DNA of 64,000 nt from Hydrogenophaga intermedia (GTDB lineage: Bacteria > Pseudomonadota > Gammaproteobacteria > Burkholderiales > Burkholderiaceae_C), in the NCBI RefSeq assembly GCF_000723405.1, contig NZ_CCAE010000019.1:1-64000 (forward strand), in the 5' to 3' direction. Made by a program: the position numbers and the translations under genes. Below, piece after piece: positions 7,785 through 15,348 of the stretch. The first letter of the stretch is position 1. Each line of letters opens with the position of its first letter. The notes under the pieces were generated by a model that saw nothing but the letters and a program-made list of their open reading frames with translations, had not been told where the DNA came from and did no database searches.

Positions 7785-8531
7785 ATGACCGGCTTTTTCA
7801 TGCCGAGGTCGGCGCTTGTCCAACGGGCATTGCGCTGGCCTGTGGCTCTCTGGCTACCCATTGCGGTGGTCGCCCTCGCGCTCATGGGCGCCAGCGATGC
7901 GCTGGCCCACGGCGTCACCCAGGGTGACAAGGGCTACATACAGGAAATCTCCGGCGTCAAGCTGCTGCCCTTCATCTACCTGGGCGCCAAGCACATGATG
8001 ACCGGCTATGACCACATCCTGTTCCTGTTCGGCGTCATCTTCTTCCTGTACCGTTTGAAGGACATCGGTCTCTACGTGAGCCTGTTCGCCATCGGCCACT
8101 CCACCACCATGATCCTCGGCGTGTACTTCAACGTCGGGATCAATGCCTTCCTGATCGACGCGATCATTGGCTTCTCGGTGGTCTACAAGGCACTGGACAA
8201 CCTGGGCGCCTTGCGGCGCTGGTTCGGCGTGCAGCCCGACACCCGGGTGGCCACGCTGGTGTTCGGCCTGTTCCACGGCTTCGGCCTGGCCACCAAGATC
8301 CTCGACTACGAGATCTCCCGGGACGGCCTCGTGCCCAACCTGCTCGCGTTCAACGTGGGCGTGGAACTGGGCCAGCTGCTGGCGCTGGCGCTCATCCTGA
8401 TCGGCATGAGCTACTGGCGGCGCACCGCCGGCTTCGCTCGCCACGCCTACACCGCCAACGTCGCGATGATGTGCGCCGGCTTCGTGCTGGTGGGCATGCA
8501 ACTGGCGGGCTACGTCGTCTTCCACGCCTGA
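7785..8531 (+). CDS. HupE/UreJ family membrane protein
   Basis: A 248-residue integral membrane protein of the HupE/UreJ_2 family, some members of which are nickel permeases tied to hydrogenase or urease. It has a signal-anchor-like N-terminus and the core LGAKHMMTGYDHILFLFGVI. IGHSTTMILGVYF and LFHGFGLATKILDY follow; these His-containing membrane motifs are typical of the family. About seven hydrophobic segments are visible. I chose ATG 7785; the upstream frame from 7416 is a shadow of the His-rich gene. It sits 19 bp before the anchor protein gene and is likely co-transcribed with it. Uptake versus another metal function cannot be decided. Confidence 0.82.
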   Translation: MTGFFMPRSALVQRALRWPVALWLPIAVVALALMGASDALAHGVTQGDKGYIQEISGVKLLPFIYLGAKHMMTGYDHILFLFGVIFFLYRLKDIGLYVSLFAIGHSTTMILGVYFNVGINAFLIDAIIGFSVVYKALDNLGALRRWFGVQPDTRVATLVFGLFHGFGLATKILDYEISRDGLVPNLLAFNVGVELGQLLALALILIGMSYWRRTAGFARHAYTANVAMMCAGFVLVGMQLAGYVVFHA

Positions 8532-8550
8532 CACCCATTCCCCGAACACC

Positions 8551-9240
8551 ATGTACAACAACCCCATTCCCACCACTGCCGAGCTGCCATCCTCCCGGCA
8601 GTTGCTGCGCTCCACCGTGACTGCCGCCATCGTGGCGGCGGTTCTGCTGGTCACGGTCGTCTTTCCCGCCGAATACGGCAAGGACTGGACCGGTGTCGGT
8701 CGCTTGCTCGGACTCACCGAGATGGGCGAGATCAAGACCGCACTGGCCCGCGAGGCCGCGGAGGAAGCGGCCGCCGCGGCACAACAGCGCGAGGACGACC
8801 ACGCGCAGCAGCACGCCAGCGGACAGGCACACGGCCATGCAGAGACCGCAAGCACGCCGACGCCCGCAGCAGCCGCGCAGCCCCTGCCGACCCCTGCGCC
8901 CGCCGCCAGCGCCTCGGCCCCGAGCGCCTGGCGCGACGAGCTGAGCCTGGTGCTCAAGCCCGGCGAAGGCACAGAGATCAAGCTGGTCATGAAGGAAGGC
9001 GAGAAGGCTTACTTCGCCTGGGCGGTAGAGGGCGGAGTGGTCAACTACGACACCCACGGCGACGGCGGTGCTCGCTCGATCAGCTATGTCAAAGGCCGGG
9101 GTGTCGCGGCGGACGAGGGCGAGCTGGTGGCCGCGTTCACCGGCAACCACGGCTGGTTCTGGCGCAACCGGGGCAAGGAGGACGTCACGCTCGTCCTGCG
9201 CACGCGGGGCGACTACAGCCAGCTCAAGCGGGCCAAGTAG
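8551..9240 (+). CDS. transmembrane anchor protein of unknown function
   Basis: A 229-residue protein with a single N-terminal membrane helix (VTAAIVAAVLLVTVVF). A coiled Ala/Glu-rich segment follows, then a short His-containing linker (DDHAQQHASGQAHGHAE) and a Pro/Ala-rich spacer. A compact C-terminal domain of about 100 residues (from WRDELSLVLKPGEG) looks like a beta-sandwich, with GNHGWFWRNR near its end. Proteins of this layout are often annotated only as a transmembrane anchor protein beside HupE-like genes. It probably acts on the periplasmic side with the HupE-like protein. No catalytic motif is visible. Confidence 0.7.
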   Translation: MYNNPIPTTAELPSSRQLLRSTVTAAIVAAVLLVTVVFPAEYGKDWTGVGRLLGLTEMGEIKTALAREAAEEAAAAAQQREDDHAQQHASGQAHGHAETASTPTPAAAAQPLPTPAPAASASAPSAWRDELSLVLKPGEGTEIKLVMKEGEKAYFAWAVEGGVVNYDTHGDGGARSISYVKGRGVAADEGELVAAFTGNHGWFWRNRGKEDVTLVLRTRGDYSQLKRAK

Positions 9241-9253
9241 CGCAGACGGCCTG

Positions 9254-9270
9254 GGGCCTCGCCAAGGCCC
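9254..9270 (+). terminator. possible hairpin after the nickel-module operon
   Basis: GGGCCT at 9254-9259 and AGGCCC at 9265-9270 can pair around a 5-nt loop, 14 bp after the anchor gene stop. There is no T run, so a rho-independent terminator is only a possibility. Confidence 0.3.
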
Positions 9271-9383
9271 TTGACGCGGTCCGGGCCGGGTCAAGTGTCT
9301 GCCGGGGTCGCAATCCGGAGTCCGGAAACAGCGAGACATCGGGCCAACCGGGGATCAGACTGCAGCCTCTTTCAACCACTGGA

Positions 9384-10163
9384 ATGCAAGTCATGAAGAG
9401 TCTGCTGAACAAGGTCGCCATCGTCACGGGCGCCAGTTCCGGCATTGGGCGTGCAACGGCCCTTTTGTTTGCCCACGAGGGTGCGCGCGTTGTCGTGTCC
9501 GCGCGTCGCGCCACGGAGCTTGATGCGCTGGTCGATGAAATCGAACGCGCAGGCGGGCACGCGAGATCCGTGGCAGGAGACATCTGCGATGAAGCGCTCG
9601 CGCAACGGCTGGTCGACATGGCCGTCACGGACTTTGGAGGCCTTGACATCGCTGTGAACAACGCGGGCACGCTGGGTACCTCGCGCAAGGTGTCTGCCAT
9701 GGGGCTGGATGAGTGGCGTGAGGTGATGGACACCAACCTCACCAGCGCATTCCTGGGCGCCAAGCACCAGGTGCCCGCGATGATCGAGCGAGGTGGCGGG
9801 TCGTTGATCTTTACCTCGTCGTTCGTGGGGCACTCCGTGGGCATGCCCGAGATGTCGGCCTATGCCGCCAGCAAAGCGGGGCAGATCGGCCTTGTGAAGG
9901 CACTGGCGGCCGAGTTGGGAAGCAAGGGCATCCGGGCCAACGCCCTGTTGCCTGGCGGCACCGACACGCCGGCCAGCATCACCAATGCCCCAGGGGCCAC
10001 CCCGCAGGTTCTGGCTTTCGTGGAGGGCTTGCACGCACTCAAGCGCATGGCAACACCGCGCGAGATTGCGCAGGCCTTCCTGTTCCTGGCATCCAGCGCA
10101 TCGAGCTTCGTCACGGGCACCGCATTTCTCGTGGACGGCGGCGTGTCCATCAACAGAACCTGA
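9384..10163 (+). CDS. SDR family oxidoreductase
   Basis: A 259-residue classical short-chain dehydrogenase/reductase. The cofactor motif TGASSGIG is at residues 15-22, NNAG at 92-95, the catalytic Ser at about 145 and Y160-x3-K164 (YAASK). The C-terminal FVTGTAFLVDGGVS is standard for the family. An Arg-rich segment after the second strand (SARRATE) suggests NADP preference, which is an inference. ATG 9384 is used, with ATG 9393 (MKSLLNK) as an alternative. It stands alone between the nickel module and the convergent dehydrogenase, so its substrate is unknown. Confidence 0.88.
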   Translation: MQVMKSLLNKVAIVTGASSGIGRATALLFAHEGARVVVSARRATELDALVDEIERAGGHARSVAGDICDEALAQRLVDMAVTDFGGLDIAVNNAGTLGTSRKVSAMGLDEWREVMDTNLTSAFLGAKHQVPAMIERGGGSLIFTSSFVGHSVGMPEMSAYAASKAGQIGLVKALAAELGSKGIRANALLPGGTDTPASITNAPGATPQVLAFVEGLHALKRMATPREIAQAFLFLASSASSFVTGTAFLVDGGVSINRT

Positions 10164-10179
10164 GGCGGCGCGCCGTCGG

Positions 10180-11481
10180 CTACTGCGCCGTCGGCGTCAC
10201 CCGCCACACCGTGTTCGAGAGGTCGTCCGCGACGATGACCGCGCCCTTGGGATCGAGCGTCACGCCCACGGGCCGCCCCATCGTTTTTCCGTCCGCCTGG
10301 AAGCCGGCGACGAAGTCCACCGGCGCGCCGTTGGGCTTGCCGCCCGAGAACGGCACGAAGATGACCTTGTAGCCCACCGGCTGCTTGCGGTTCCAGCTGC
10401 CGTGCAGGCCGATGAAGGCGCCCTCGGCAAATGGCGCCGGCAGGCTGGCCTGCGAGAACGCCAGGCCCAGCGGCGCGGAATGCGACTGCAGCGCGTAGTC
10501 CGGCTTCACGGTGGACTGCACTTTCTCGTCGTCGCCGGGCTGGATGCGCGGGTCCACGTTCGGGCCCCAATAGGCATAGGGCCAGCCGTAGAACGCGCCT
10601 TCGCGCACGGAGGTCAGGTAGTCCGGCACCAGGTCCGGGCCCAGTTCGTCGCGCTCGTTGACCACGGTCCACAACTGCCGCGTGCCGGGCTCGAAGGCCA
10701 GTGCCGTGGGGTTGCGCAGGCCGGTGGCGAAGGGCCGCACGGCGCCGGTGGTGGCGTCCACCTGCCACACGAGTGCGCGGTTTTCTTCGACGGCCATGCC
10801 GCGCTCGCCGATGTTGCTGTTGGAGCCGATGCCCACGTAGAGGAAACGGCCTTCGGCGTCGACGGTGAGCGCCTTGGTCCAGTGGTGGTTCACGGCCGAG
10901 GGCAGCGGCGCGACGGTGGTGGGCGCGGCAGCGGCCTGGGTCTGGCCGTCGGTGTAATCGAAGCGCACCAGCGCGTCCTGGTTGGCCACATAGATCTTGC
11001 CGCCCGCGAAGGCCAGGCCGTAGGGGGCGTCGAGGTTCTCGGCGTAGACCCAGCGGCCTTCGTAGGTGCCGTCGCCGTCGGCGTCTCGCAGCAGCGTGAG
11101 CCGGTTGCCGCCCTTGACGGCCGTGTTGCCCCGGGCCTTGAGGAAGCCGGCGATGAAGTCCTTGGGCGTGAGCTTGGGCGCACCACCGCCCCGGCCTTCG
11201 GCGACGAGGATGTCGCCATTGGGCAGCACCAGCGTCTGGCGCGGGATCTTCAGGTCGGTGGCGATGGCCTTGATGGTCCAGCCGGTCGGCACGGTGGGCA
11301 GGCGGGCGCCCCAGCCCGCGGGCTCGGCGATGCCCATGTCAGGCAGCAGGCCACGCTGGGGCGCGGGCAGTTCGGGGTTGGCGCCATGCTGGCCAGGGCC
11401 GGGCGTGGTTTGCGCAACCAAGCCCGGCGCGGTCATCAGCGCGACCACGGCGCCCCCGGTGATGAGCAGAGCGGCCTTCAC
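10180..11481 (-). CDS. PQQ-dependent sugar dehydrogenase, sorbosone dehydrogenase family
   Basis: A 433-residue secreted enzyme of the soluble glucose/sorbosone dehydrogenase beta-propeller family, which oxidises aldoses or aldehydes in the periplasm using PQQ. An N-terminal signal peptide (ALLITGGAVVALMTAPGLVAQ) is evident. Family motifs include LPNGDILVAEG, NLDAPYGLAFAGGKIYVAN, VYVGIGSNSNIGERG-like residues, RNPTALAFEP, NERDELG, and GLHGSWNRKQPVGYKV near the end. The GTG start at 11481 is supported by a 4-bp overlap (GTGA) with the stop of the DUF2231 gene, implying coupled translation. Electrons could pass to the adjacent cytochrome c/oxidase genes; this is inference. Confidence 0.88.
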   Translation of the reverse strand: MKAALLITGGAVVALMTAPGLVAQTTPGPGQHGANPELPAPQRGLLPDMGIAEPAGWGARLPTVPTGWTIKAIATDLKIPRQTLVLPNGDILVAEGRGGGAPKLTPKDFIAGFLKARGNTAVKGGNRLTLLRDADGDGTYEGRWVYAENLDAPYGLAFAGGKIYVANQDALVRFDYTDGQTQAAAAPTTVAPLPSAVNHHWTKALTVDAEGRFLYVGIGSNSNIGERGMAVEENRALVWQVDATTGAVRPFATGLRNPTALAFEPGTRQLWTVVNERDELGPDLVPDYLTSVREGAFYGWPYAYWGPNVDPRIQPGDDEKVQSTVKPDYALQSHSAPLGLAFSQASLPAPFAEGAFIGLHGSWNRKQPVGYKVIFVPFSGGKPNGAPVDFVAGFQADGKTMGRPVGVTLDPKGAVIVADDLSNTVWRVTPTAQ

Positions 11482-11849
11482 GCAATGGCCCTCCGGCGCC
11501 AGCCCGCCAGCCCCATGCCTGCCGCCACGGCGGCCAGCACCAGCACCAGGGCCGACAAGACCAGGCCGGTGGGCATGGTGGCCGCGGCGTCGCGCGCATG
11601 CACCAGCGCGTTGATGAAGCCCAGCACGAAGGTGGCCAGCAAGAGCAGCAAATGGACCCAGCCACCGCGTCGTCGCGGCCCGCCCACCAGGGCCCCCAGC
11701 AGCGCCAGGCCGGTGAGCACCAGGGCGCCGGCGATGAGCCAGGACGAGAAGTTGATCCACTGGGTCTGGAAGCTGCGGCTGTAGGCCCAGTCGCTGAGGA
11801 GCGCCCCGAGGAACAGCGGCAAGGCAGAGGTGGAGATGACGGCGTGCAT
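11478..11849 (-). CDS. DUF2231 family four-helix membrane protein
   Basis: A 123-residue integral membrane protein with four hydrophobic segments, matching the DUF2231 pattern (ALPLFLGALLSDWAYSRSFQ near the start, then WINFSSWLIAGALVL). The family is common beside PQQ sorbosone dehydrogenases and may serve as a membrane electron-transfer or docking partner, but no function is established. Its stop overlaps the dehydrogenase GTG, so the two form an operon. The start is ATG 11849. The divergent CtaG gene begins 140 bp away across a region containing a short palindrome. Confidence 0.78.
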   Translation of the reverse strand: MHAVISTSALPLFLGALLSDWAYSRSFQTQWINFSSWLIAGALVLTGLALLGALVGGPRRRGGWVHLLLLLATFVLGFINALVHARDAAATMPTGLVLSALVLVLAAVAAGMGLAGWRRRAIA

Positions 11850-11935
11850 GCGGGGCGATGGCAATCGTGGTGCCCGGCGCCAGGGCATCACGGCGGTTTG
11901 CACAGGATGTAAAACTTGCAGCAAAACCCGGCCTC

Positions 11936-11950
11936 CGTACCGGCGGTACG
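11936..11950. promoter_or_regulatory. short inverted repeat between DUF2231 and ctaG genes
   Basis: CGTACC-GGC-GGTACG forms a perfect 6-bp-arm inverted repeat in the 140-bp divergent region. It lies about 40 bp before the chosen ctaG start. It may be an operator for the oxidase locus; the binding protein is unknown. Confidence 0.35.
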
Positions 11951-11989
11951 CAGGGCACGAAGCGGGCAAGCCGTGTGCCATGGGAATGC

Positions 11990-12772
11990 ATGGACGCGAC
12001 GCAACGCTGGATCCCCTATTGCGGCGAGGCGCCCGGCCCGGACGCATGGCTGGGCCGCTGGAACCTCGACCCGGTTCTGCTGGCGGCACTGGCGCTGCTG
12101 GCCATCGCGCTGTGGTGGCCCAGCACCCGGCCCCGCACTTCTCTGCGCTGGGCCTGGTGGCTGACGGTGCTGCTGTATGTGTCGCCGCTGTGCGCGCTCA
12201 GCTCGGCCTTCTTCACGGTGCGCGTGGTGCACCACATGGCGCTGGTGCTGGCCGTGGCGCCTTTGCTGGCGCATGACCTGGCGCATGACCTGGCGCATGG
12301 CCTGGCGCCTTGGCTGGCGCGTGGCCTGGCACCGCACGGCCTGCCACAGCGGATGCCCCTGTGGACGAGCACGGCGATCGCCACCGCGGTGTTCTGGCTC
12401 TGGCACGCCCCCGCGCCCTACGCCGCGGCGCTGTCGTCGCACGGGGTGTATGCGTTGATGCAACTGTCGCTGCTGGCCAGCGCCACCCTGTTCTGGTTCG
12501 CGGCGCGCCGCGCGGCGCCCATCGCCGCGATCGGCGCCATCCTCGTGACGATGGTGTTGATGGGCCTGCTGGGCGCGCTGATCCTGTTCGCCGGGCGGCC
12601 GCTGTACGAACCGCACCTCGCGTCCACCCTGGCCTGGGGCGTGTCGCCGCTGGAAGACCAGCAGCTCGCCGGGCTGCTCATGTGGGCGCCGGGCAGCCTG
12701 GCGTACCTGGCCGCGGCCATCGGCATCGGCTGGCGCTGGCTGCAGGCCGAACGTGGGCTGCACACCGCATGA
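11990..12772 (+). CDS. cytochrome c oxidase assembly protein, caa3_CtaG family
   Basis: A roughly 260-residue protein with about seven hydrophobic segments, matching the caa3_CtaG (CtaG_2) family needed for assembly of caa3-type oxidases. Characteristic pieces are YVSPLCALSSAFFTVRVVHHM, FWLWHAPAPYAAAL and the final GVSPLEDQQLAGLLMWAPG. I chose ATG 11990 (MDATQRW), which matches the usual N-terminus; no strong ribosome site is visible. Residues 93-112 come from a 12-bp tandem DNA repeat and give an unusual LAHDLAHDLAHGLAPWLARG loop. Its TGA overlaps the cytochrome b561 ATG. Confidence 0.88.
   Translation: MDATQRWIPYCGEAPGPDAWLGRWNLDPVLLAALALLAIALWWPSTRPRTSLRWAWWLTVLLYVSPLCALSSAFFTVRVVHHMALVLAVAPLLAHDLAHDLAHGLAPWLARGLAPHGLPQRMPLWTSTAIATAVFWLWHAPAPYAAALSSHGVYALMQLSLLASATLFWFAARRAAPIAAIGAILVTMVLMGLLGALILFAGRPLYEPHLASTLAWGVSPLEDQQLAGLLMWAPGSLAYLAAAIGIGWRWLQAERGLHTA
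12266..12325 (+). repeat. five 12-bp tandem repeats inside ctaG
   Basis: Five copies of a CTGGCGCATGAC-like 12-mer stand end to end in frame; the first two are identical and the others differ at 1-4 positions. They encode LAHD, LAHD, LAHG, LAPW and LARG. Slippage here would add or remove four residues without a frameshift. Confidence 0.8.
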
Positions 12773-13431
12773 ACCTCGTCCAGGCCATCGAATGGGCCGA
12801 GGGCCACCACCGGCGCGGGATGTACACGCCCATCGGCGTGGCCTTCCACTGGGTGATGGCGGCGCTGGTGATCTTCCAGCTCGGCCACGGCTGGTACCTG
12901 AGCTGGCAGCCCGTGGGCGGCGACAAGTACCTGGGGTATCAAACGCACACCGAGATCGGGCTGACCATCATGGTGCTGGGCACGCTGCGCTTTCTGTGGC
13001 GCAGCCAGATCGGCACGCCGGACAACGTGGACGAGGACTCGTTCGCCGGCCGCGCCAGCCACGCGCTGCAGGTGTGGTTCTACTTCAGCTTCTTCGCGCT
13101 GCCCATCAGCGGCTGGGTGATGTGGTCCACGCTGCCCAGCGACCTGCCGCTGTCCATTGCCGGCGTCATTCCGTTTCCCAGGCTGCCGTTCGACCAGTTG
13201 TCCGAGGCGCTGCAGTTCACGCTGATGCAGGGCGCGGCCCGGGCGCACGTGTGGATCGTCTGGATCACGGCGCTGTCCATTCCGGGCCACGCCGGCGCCG
13301 CGGTACTGCACTACCTCGTGAAGCGCGACCGCGTGCTGCAGTCGATGCTGGACCTCAACGGACCGGACGAGCCGGGTGTGGTGGGCGCTGCGACAGATGC
13401 AGGCTCACGTCCTCCACCTCTGCCGCGCTGA
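12769..13431 (+). CDS. cytochrome b561 family protein
   Basis: A 220-residue four-helix di-heme b-type membrane cytochrome of the prokaryotic b561 family. The pattern YTPIGVAFHWVMAALVIFQL, later QTHTEIGLTIMVLGTLRFLWR, ALPISGWVMWST and HVWIVWITALSIPGHAGAAVLH supplies the membrane His ligands. These proteins move electrons between quinol and periplasmic acceptors. ATG 12769 overlaps the CtaG stop (ATGA), so it is part of the oxidase operon. Its last 77 bp overlap the convergent diheme cytochrome c gene, so the hydrophilic C-terminal tail may be dispensable. Confidence 0.88.
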   Translation: MNLVQAIEWAEGHHRRGMYTPIGVAFHWVMAALVIFQLGHGWYLSWQPVGGDKYLGYQTHTEIGLTIMVLGTLRFLWRSQIGTPDNVDEDSFAGRASHALQVWFYFSFFALPISGWVMWSTLPSDLPLSIAGVIPFPRLPFDQLSEALQFTLMQGAARAHVWIVWITALSIPGHAGAAVLHYLVKRDRVLQSMLDLNGPDEPGVVGAATDAGSRPPPLPR

Positions 13432-14011
13432 GCGCTTGCGCCACCTTCAACATCTCATGATGGCCATCGTTGCGCCGCTTCGACACCTGCCAGTCCCGCA
13501 GTTGCTGGGCCAGGTAGAACGCGGGCTGGCCGGCCAGCGGCGGGCCCAGCGGCGTGCCGGCGGCGTCCACGCCATGGCATTGCTGGCAGGCGCGCACGTA
13601 CAGCGCAGATGGCACGGACGCCGCCGACACCAGGCCTTCCTCCACCGGAACCGGCAACGCCGCGTAGTGGTTCGCCACCCGAACGCGCTCGTGGCTGTCC
13701 AGGAAGCGCGCCACGTCGCGCATCACCGCGTGGGGGCGCAGGCCGTTGGCGTAGTCCTCCATCTGCTTCTGCAGGTAACCGGCCGGCAGCCCCGCCAGGC
13801 GCGGTGCGTCGAAGCCGTTGCCCTCCCCGCGCGCGCCGTGGCAACTGACGCAGGCGTAGCGCGCCCCGCCCTCGCCACCGCTCATGGCGATCAGCTCGCC
13901 GTCGCGGCCCCAGCGGTCGTCGCTGGGCGACATGCGATCGGTGCAGGCGGCCAGCGTCGTGAGGAGCGTGAGCAGCAACAGGCGAGAAACGCAGAGAGGC
14001 AGGTGGCGCAT
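13355..14011 (-). CDS. diheme cytochrome c lipoprotein (c4-like)
   Basis: A 218-residue exported cytochrome with two haem-binding motifs, CVSCH (about residue 54) and CQQCH (about residue 143), each followed by a cytochrome-c4-like fold. The N-terminus ends in a lipobox (TLAAC), so it is probably anchored to the membrane as a lipoprotein. Such proteins shuttle electrons to a terminal oxidase. It is on the opposite strand to the oxidase genes. Its ATG (14011-14009) shares two bases with the ATG of the divergent monohaem cytochrome, and its 3' end overlaps the cytochrome b561 gene by 77 bp. Confidence 0.88.
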   Translation of the reverse strand: MRHLPLCVSRLLLLTLLTTLAACTDRMSPSDDRWGRDGELIAMSGGEGGARYACVSCHGARGEGNGFDAPRLAGLPAGYLQKQMEDYANGLRPHAVMRDVARFLDSHERVRVANHYAALPVPVEEGLVSAASVPSALYVRACQQCHGVDAAGTPLGPPLAGQPAFYLAQQLRDWQVSKRRNDGHHEMLKVAQALSAAEVEDVSLHLSQRPPHPARPVR

Positions 14012-14408
14012 GGCAACTGACTTCTTGGCAAGGCGCGCGCCAGCCCTGGGCCTGACCGGCCTGTTCACCGTGTTGCTGGCCGCCTGCGACGGCCCGCCCG
14101 ACCGCACGCCCACGCTGAGCGACGCCGACGTGAAGCGTGGCCGCCAGCTCGTCACCGACAAGGGCTGCGTCGCATGCCACAGCTTCCCCGACGTGCAATG
14201 GCCGCGCGGCGGCCTGGGGCCGTCGCTGGAGAACTTCGGCCGCCAGGGCCTGATTGCCGGGCGCCTGCCCAACCAGCCCGGCGTGCTGGTGCGTTTCGTG
14301 CGCGACGCCCCCGCCCACTTGCCCGGCACCGCCATGCCGGCCATTCCCATGACCGACCAGGAAGCCCGCGATGTCACCGCCTACCTCCTCCAGCTCAAGC
14401 CTCGCTGA
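14010..14408 (+). CDS. monohaem cytochrome c lipoprotein
   Basis: A 132-residue exported cytochrome c with one haem motif, CVACH, preceded by VKRGRQLVTDKG. A Met-containing stretch (PGTAMPAIPMTDQEARDVTAYL) follows, giving the axial Met. The signal ends in LLAACDG, a lipobox. It lies directly before coxII, overlapping that gene by 38 bp, so it probably belongs to the same transcript and delivers electrons to the CuA subunit. The ATG at 14010 is chosen because upstream codons are antisense to the diheme cytochrome and the signal peptide begins here. Confidence 0.86.
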   Translation: MATDFLARRAPALGLTGLFTVLLAACDGPPDRTPTLSDADVKRGRQLVTDKGCVACHSFPDVQWPRGGLGPSLENFGRQGLIAGRLPNQPGVLVRFVRDAPAHLPGTAMPAIPMTDQEARDVTAYLLQLKPR

Positions 14409-15348
14409 GGCGCTGCGCGGCTGGCCGCCGCCCGTACTCGACCCGGCTGGCCCGTTCTCCCAGTCGGTCACCACGCTGTCCTGGGTGCTGATCGGCCTCG
14501 TCACGCTGATCTTCATCGGCGTCTGCGCGGCGCTGTGGGTGGCGCTGTACGGCAGCGCCGAACTGCGCGCCAGGCTCGGCGGCGAGCGCGTGGTGAAGTG
14601 GTTCGGCCTCATCATCCCGGCCGGCGTGCTGCTGGTGCTGCTGGTGTGGGGGCTGCTGATGGTGCGCGGCCTCACCACCCTCCAGGGCGACGAGCTGCGC
14701 ATGCGCGTGTCCGGCAACCTGTACTGGTGGCGCGTGTCCTACCTCGACGCCTCGGGCCGCGAGATCCACGCGGACGCCAACGAACTGCACATCCCGGCGG
14801 GCCGGCCCGTCGTCGTGGAGATGGTGTCGGAGGACGTCATCCACAGCTTCTGGGTGCCCCGGCTGGGCGGCAAGATGGACATGATCCCGGGCCGCACCAA
14901 CCGCCTGAAGCTGCAGGCCGACGAGCCGGGCAGCTACGGCGGGCAATGCGCCGAGTTCTGCGGCGGCGCGCACGCGCTGATGGGCTTCGTCGTCGTCGCG
15001 CACGCGCCGGCGGACTGGCAGCGGTGGATGGACGACCGCCTGAAGCCACCGCCCACCCAACTGAGTGTGGAAGCGCTGCGCGGCCAGCAACTGTTCAACG
15101 AAGTGGGCTGCGCGGCCTGCCACCGCGTGGCCGGCACCGACGCGCAAGGCATCGCCGGGCCGGACCTCACGCACATCGGCTCGCGCCGCTCGCTGGGCGC
15201 CGGCATCCTGCCCAACACGCGCGCCACCCTGATCGGCTGGATCGCCGACAGCCAGTCGATCAAGCCCAACAACCGCATGCCGGCCTACCGCTCGCTCACG
15301 GCGGATGAGCTGAACGCACTGGCCTCGTATCTGGAAGCCCGGAAATGA
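14371..15348 (+). CDS. cytochrome c oxidase subunit II with fused cytochrome c domain
   Basis: A 325-residue caa3-type subunit II. There are two membrane helices in the first 100 residues, then the periplasmic CuA domain with ligands His158, Cys193, Cys197, His201 and Met204 (CAEFCGGAHALM). A C-terminal cytochrome c domain follows with C247-A-A-C250-H251 and axial Met303 (NRMPAY). The conserved aromatic electron-entry patch GNLYWWRVSY is present. It accepts electrons from soluble or bound cytochrome c and passes them to haem a. The gene overlaps both neighbours (38 bp upstream, ATGA downstream). Confidence 0.95.
   Translation: MSPPTSSSSSLAEALRGWPPPVLDPAGPFSQSVTTLSWVLIGLVTLIFIGVCAALWVALYGSAELRARLGGERVVKWFGLIIPAGVLLVLLVWGLLMVRGLTTLQGDELRMRVSGNLYWWRVSYLDASGREIHADANELHIPAGRPVVVEMVSEDVIHSFWVPRLGGKMDMIPGRTNRLKLQADEPGSYGGQCAEFCGGAHALMGFVVVAHAPADWQRWMDDRLKPPPTQLSVEALRGQQLFNEVGCAACHRVAGTDAQGIAGPDLTHIGSRRSLGAGILPNTRATLIGWIADSQSIKPNNRMPAYRSLTADELNALASYLEARK

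Noticed and set aside
12250..12340. The 12-bp tandem repeats as a possible CRISPR-like or phage-related array.
   Set aside because: There are no spacers, the repeats are contiguous and in frame inside ctaG.
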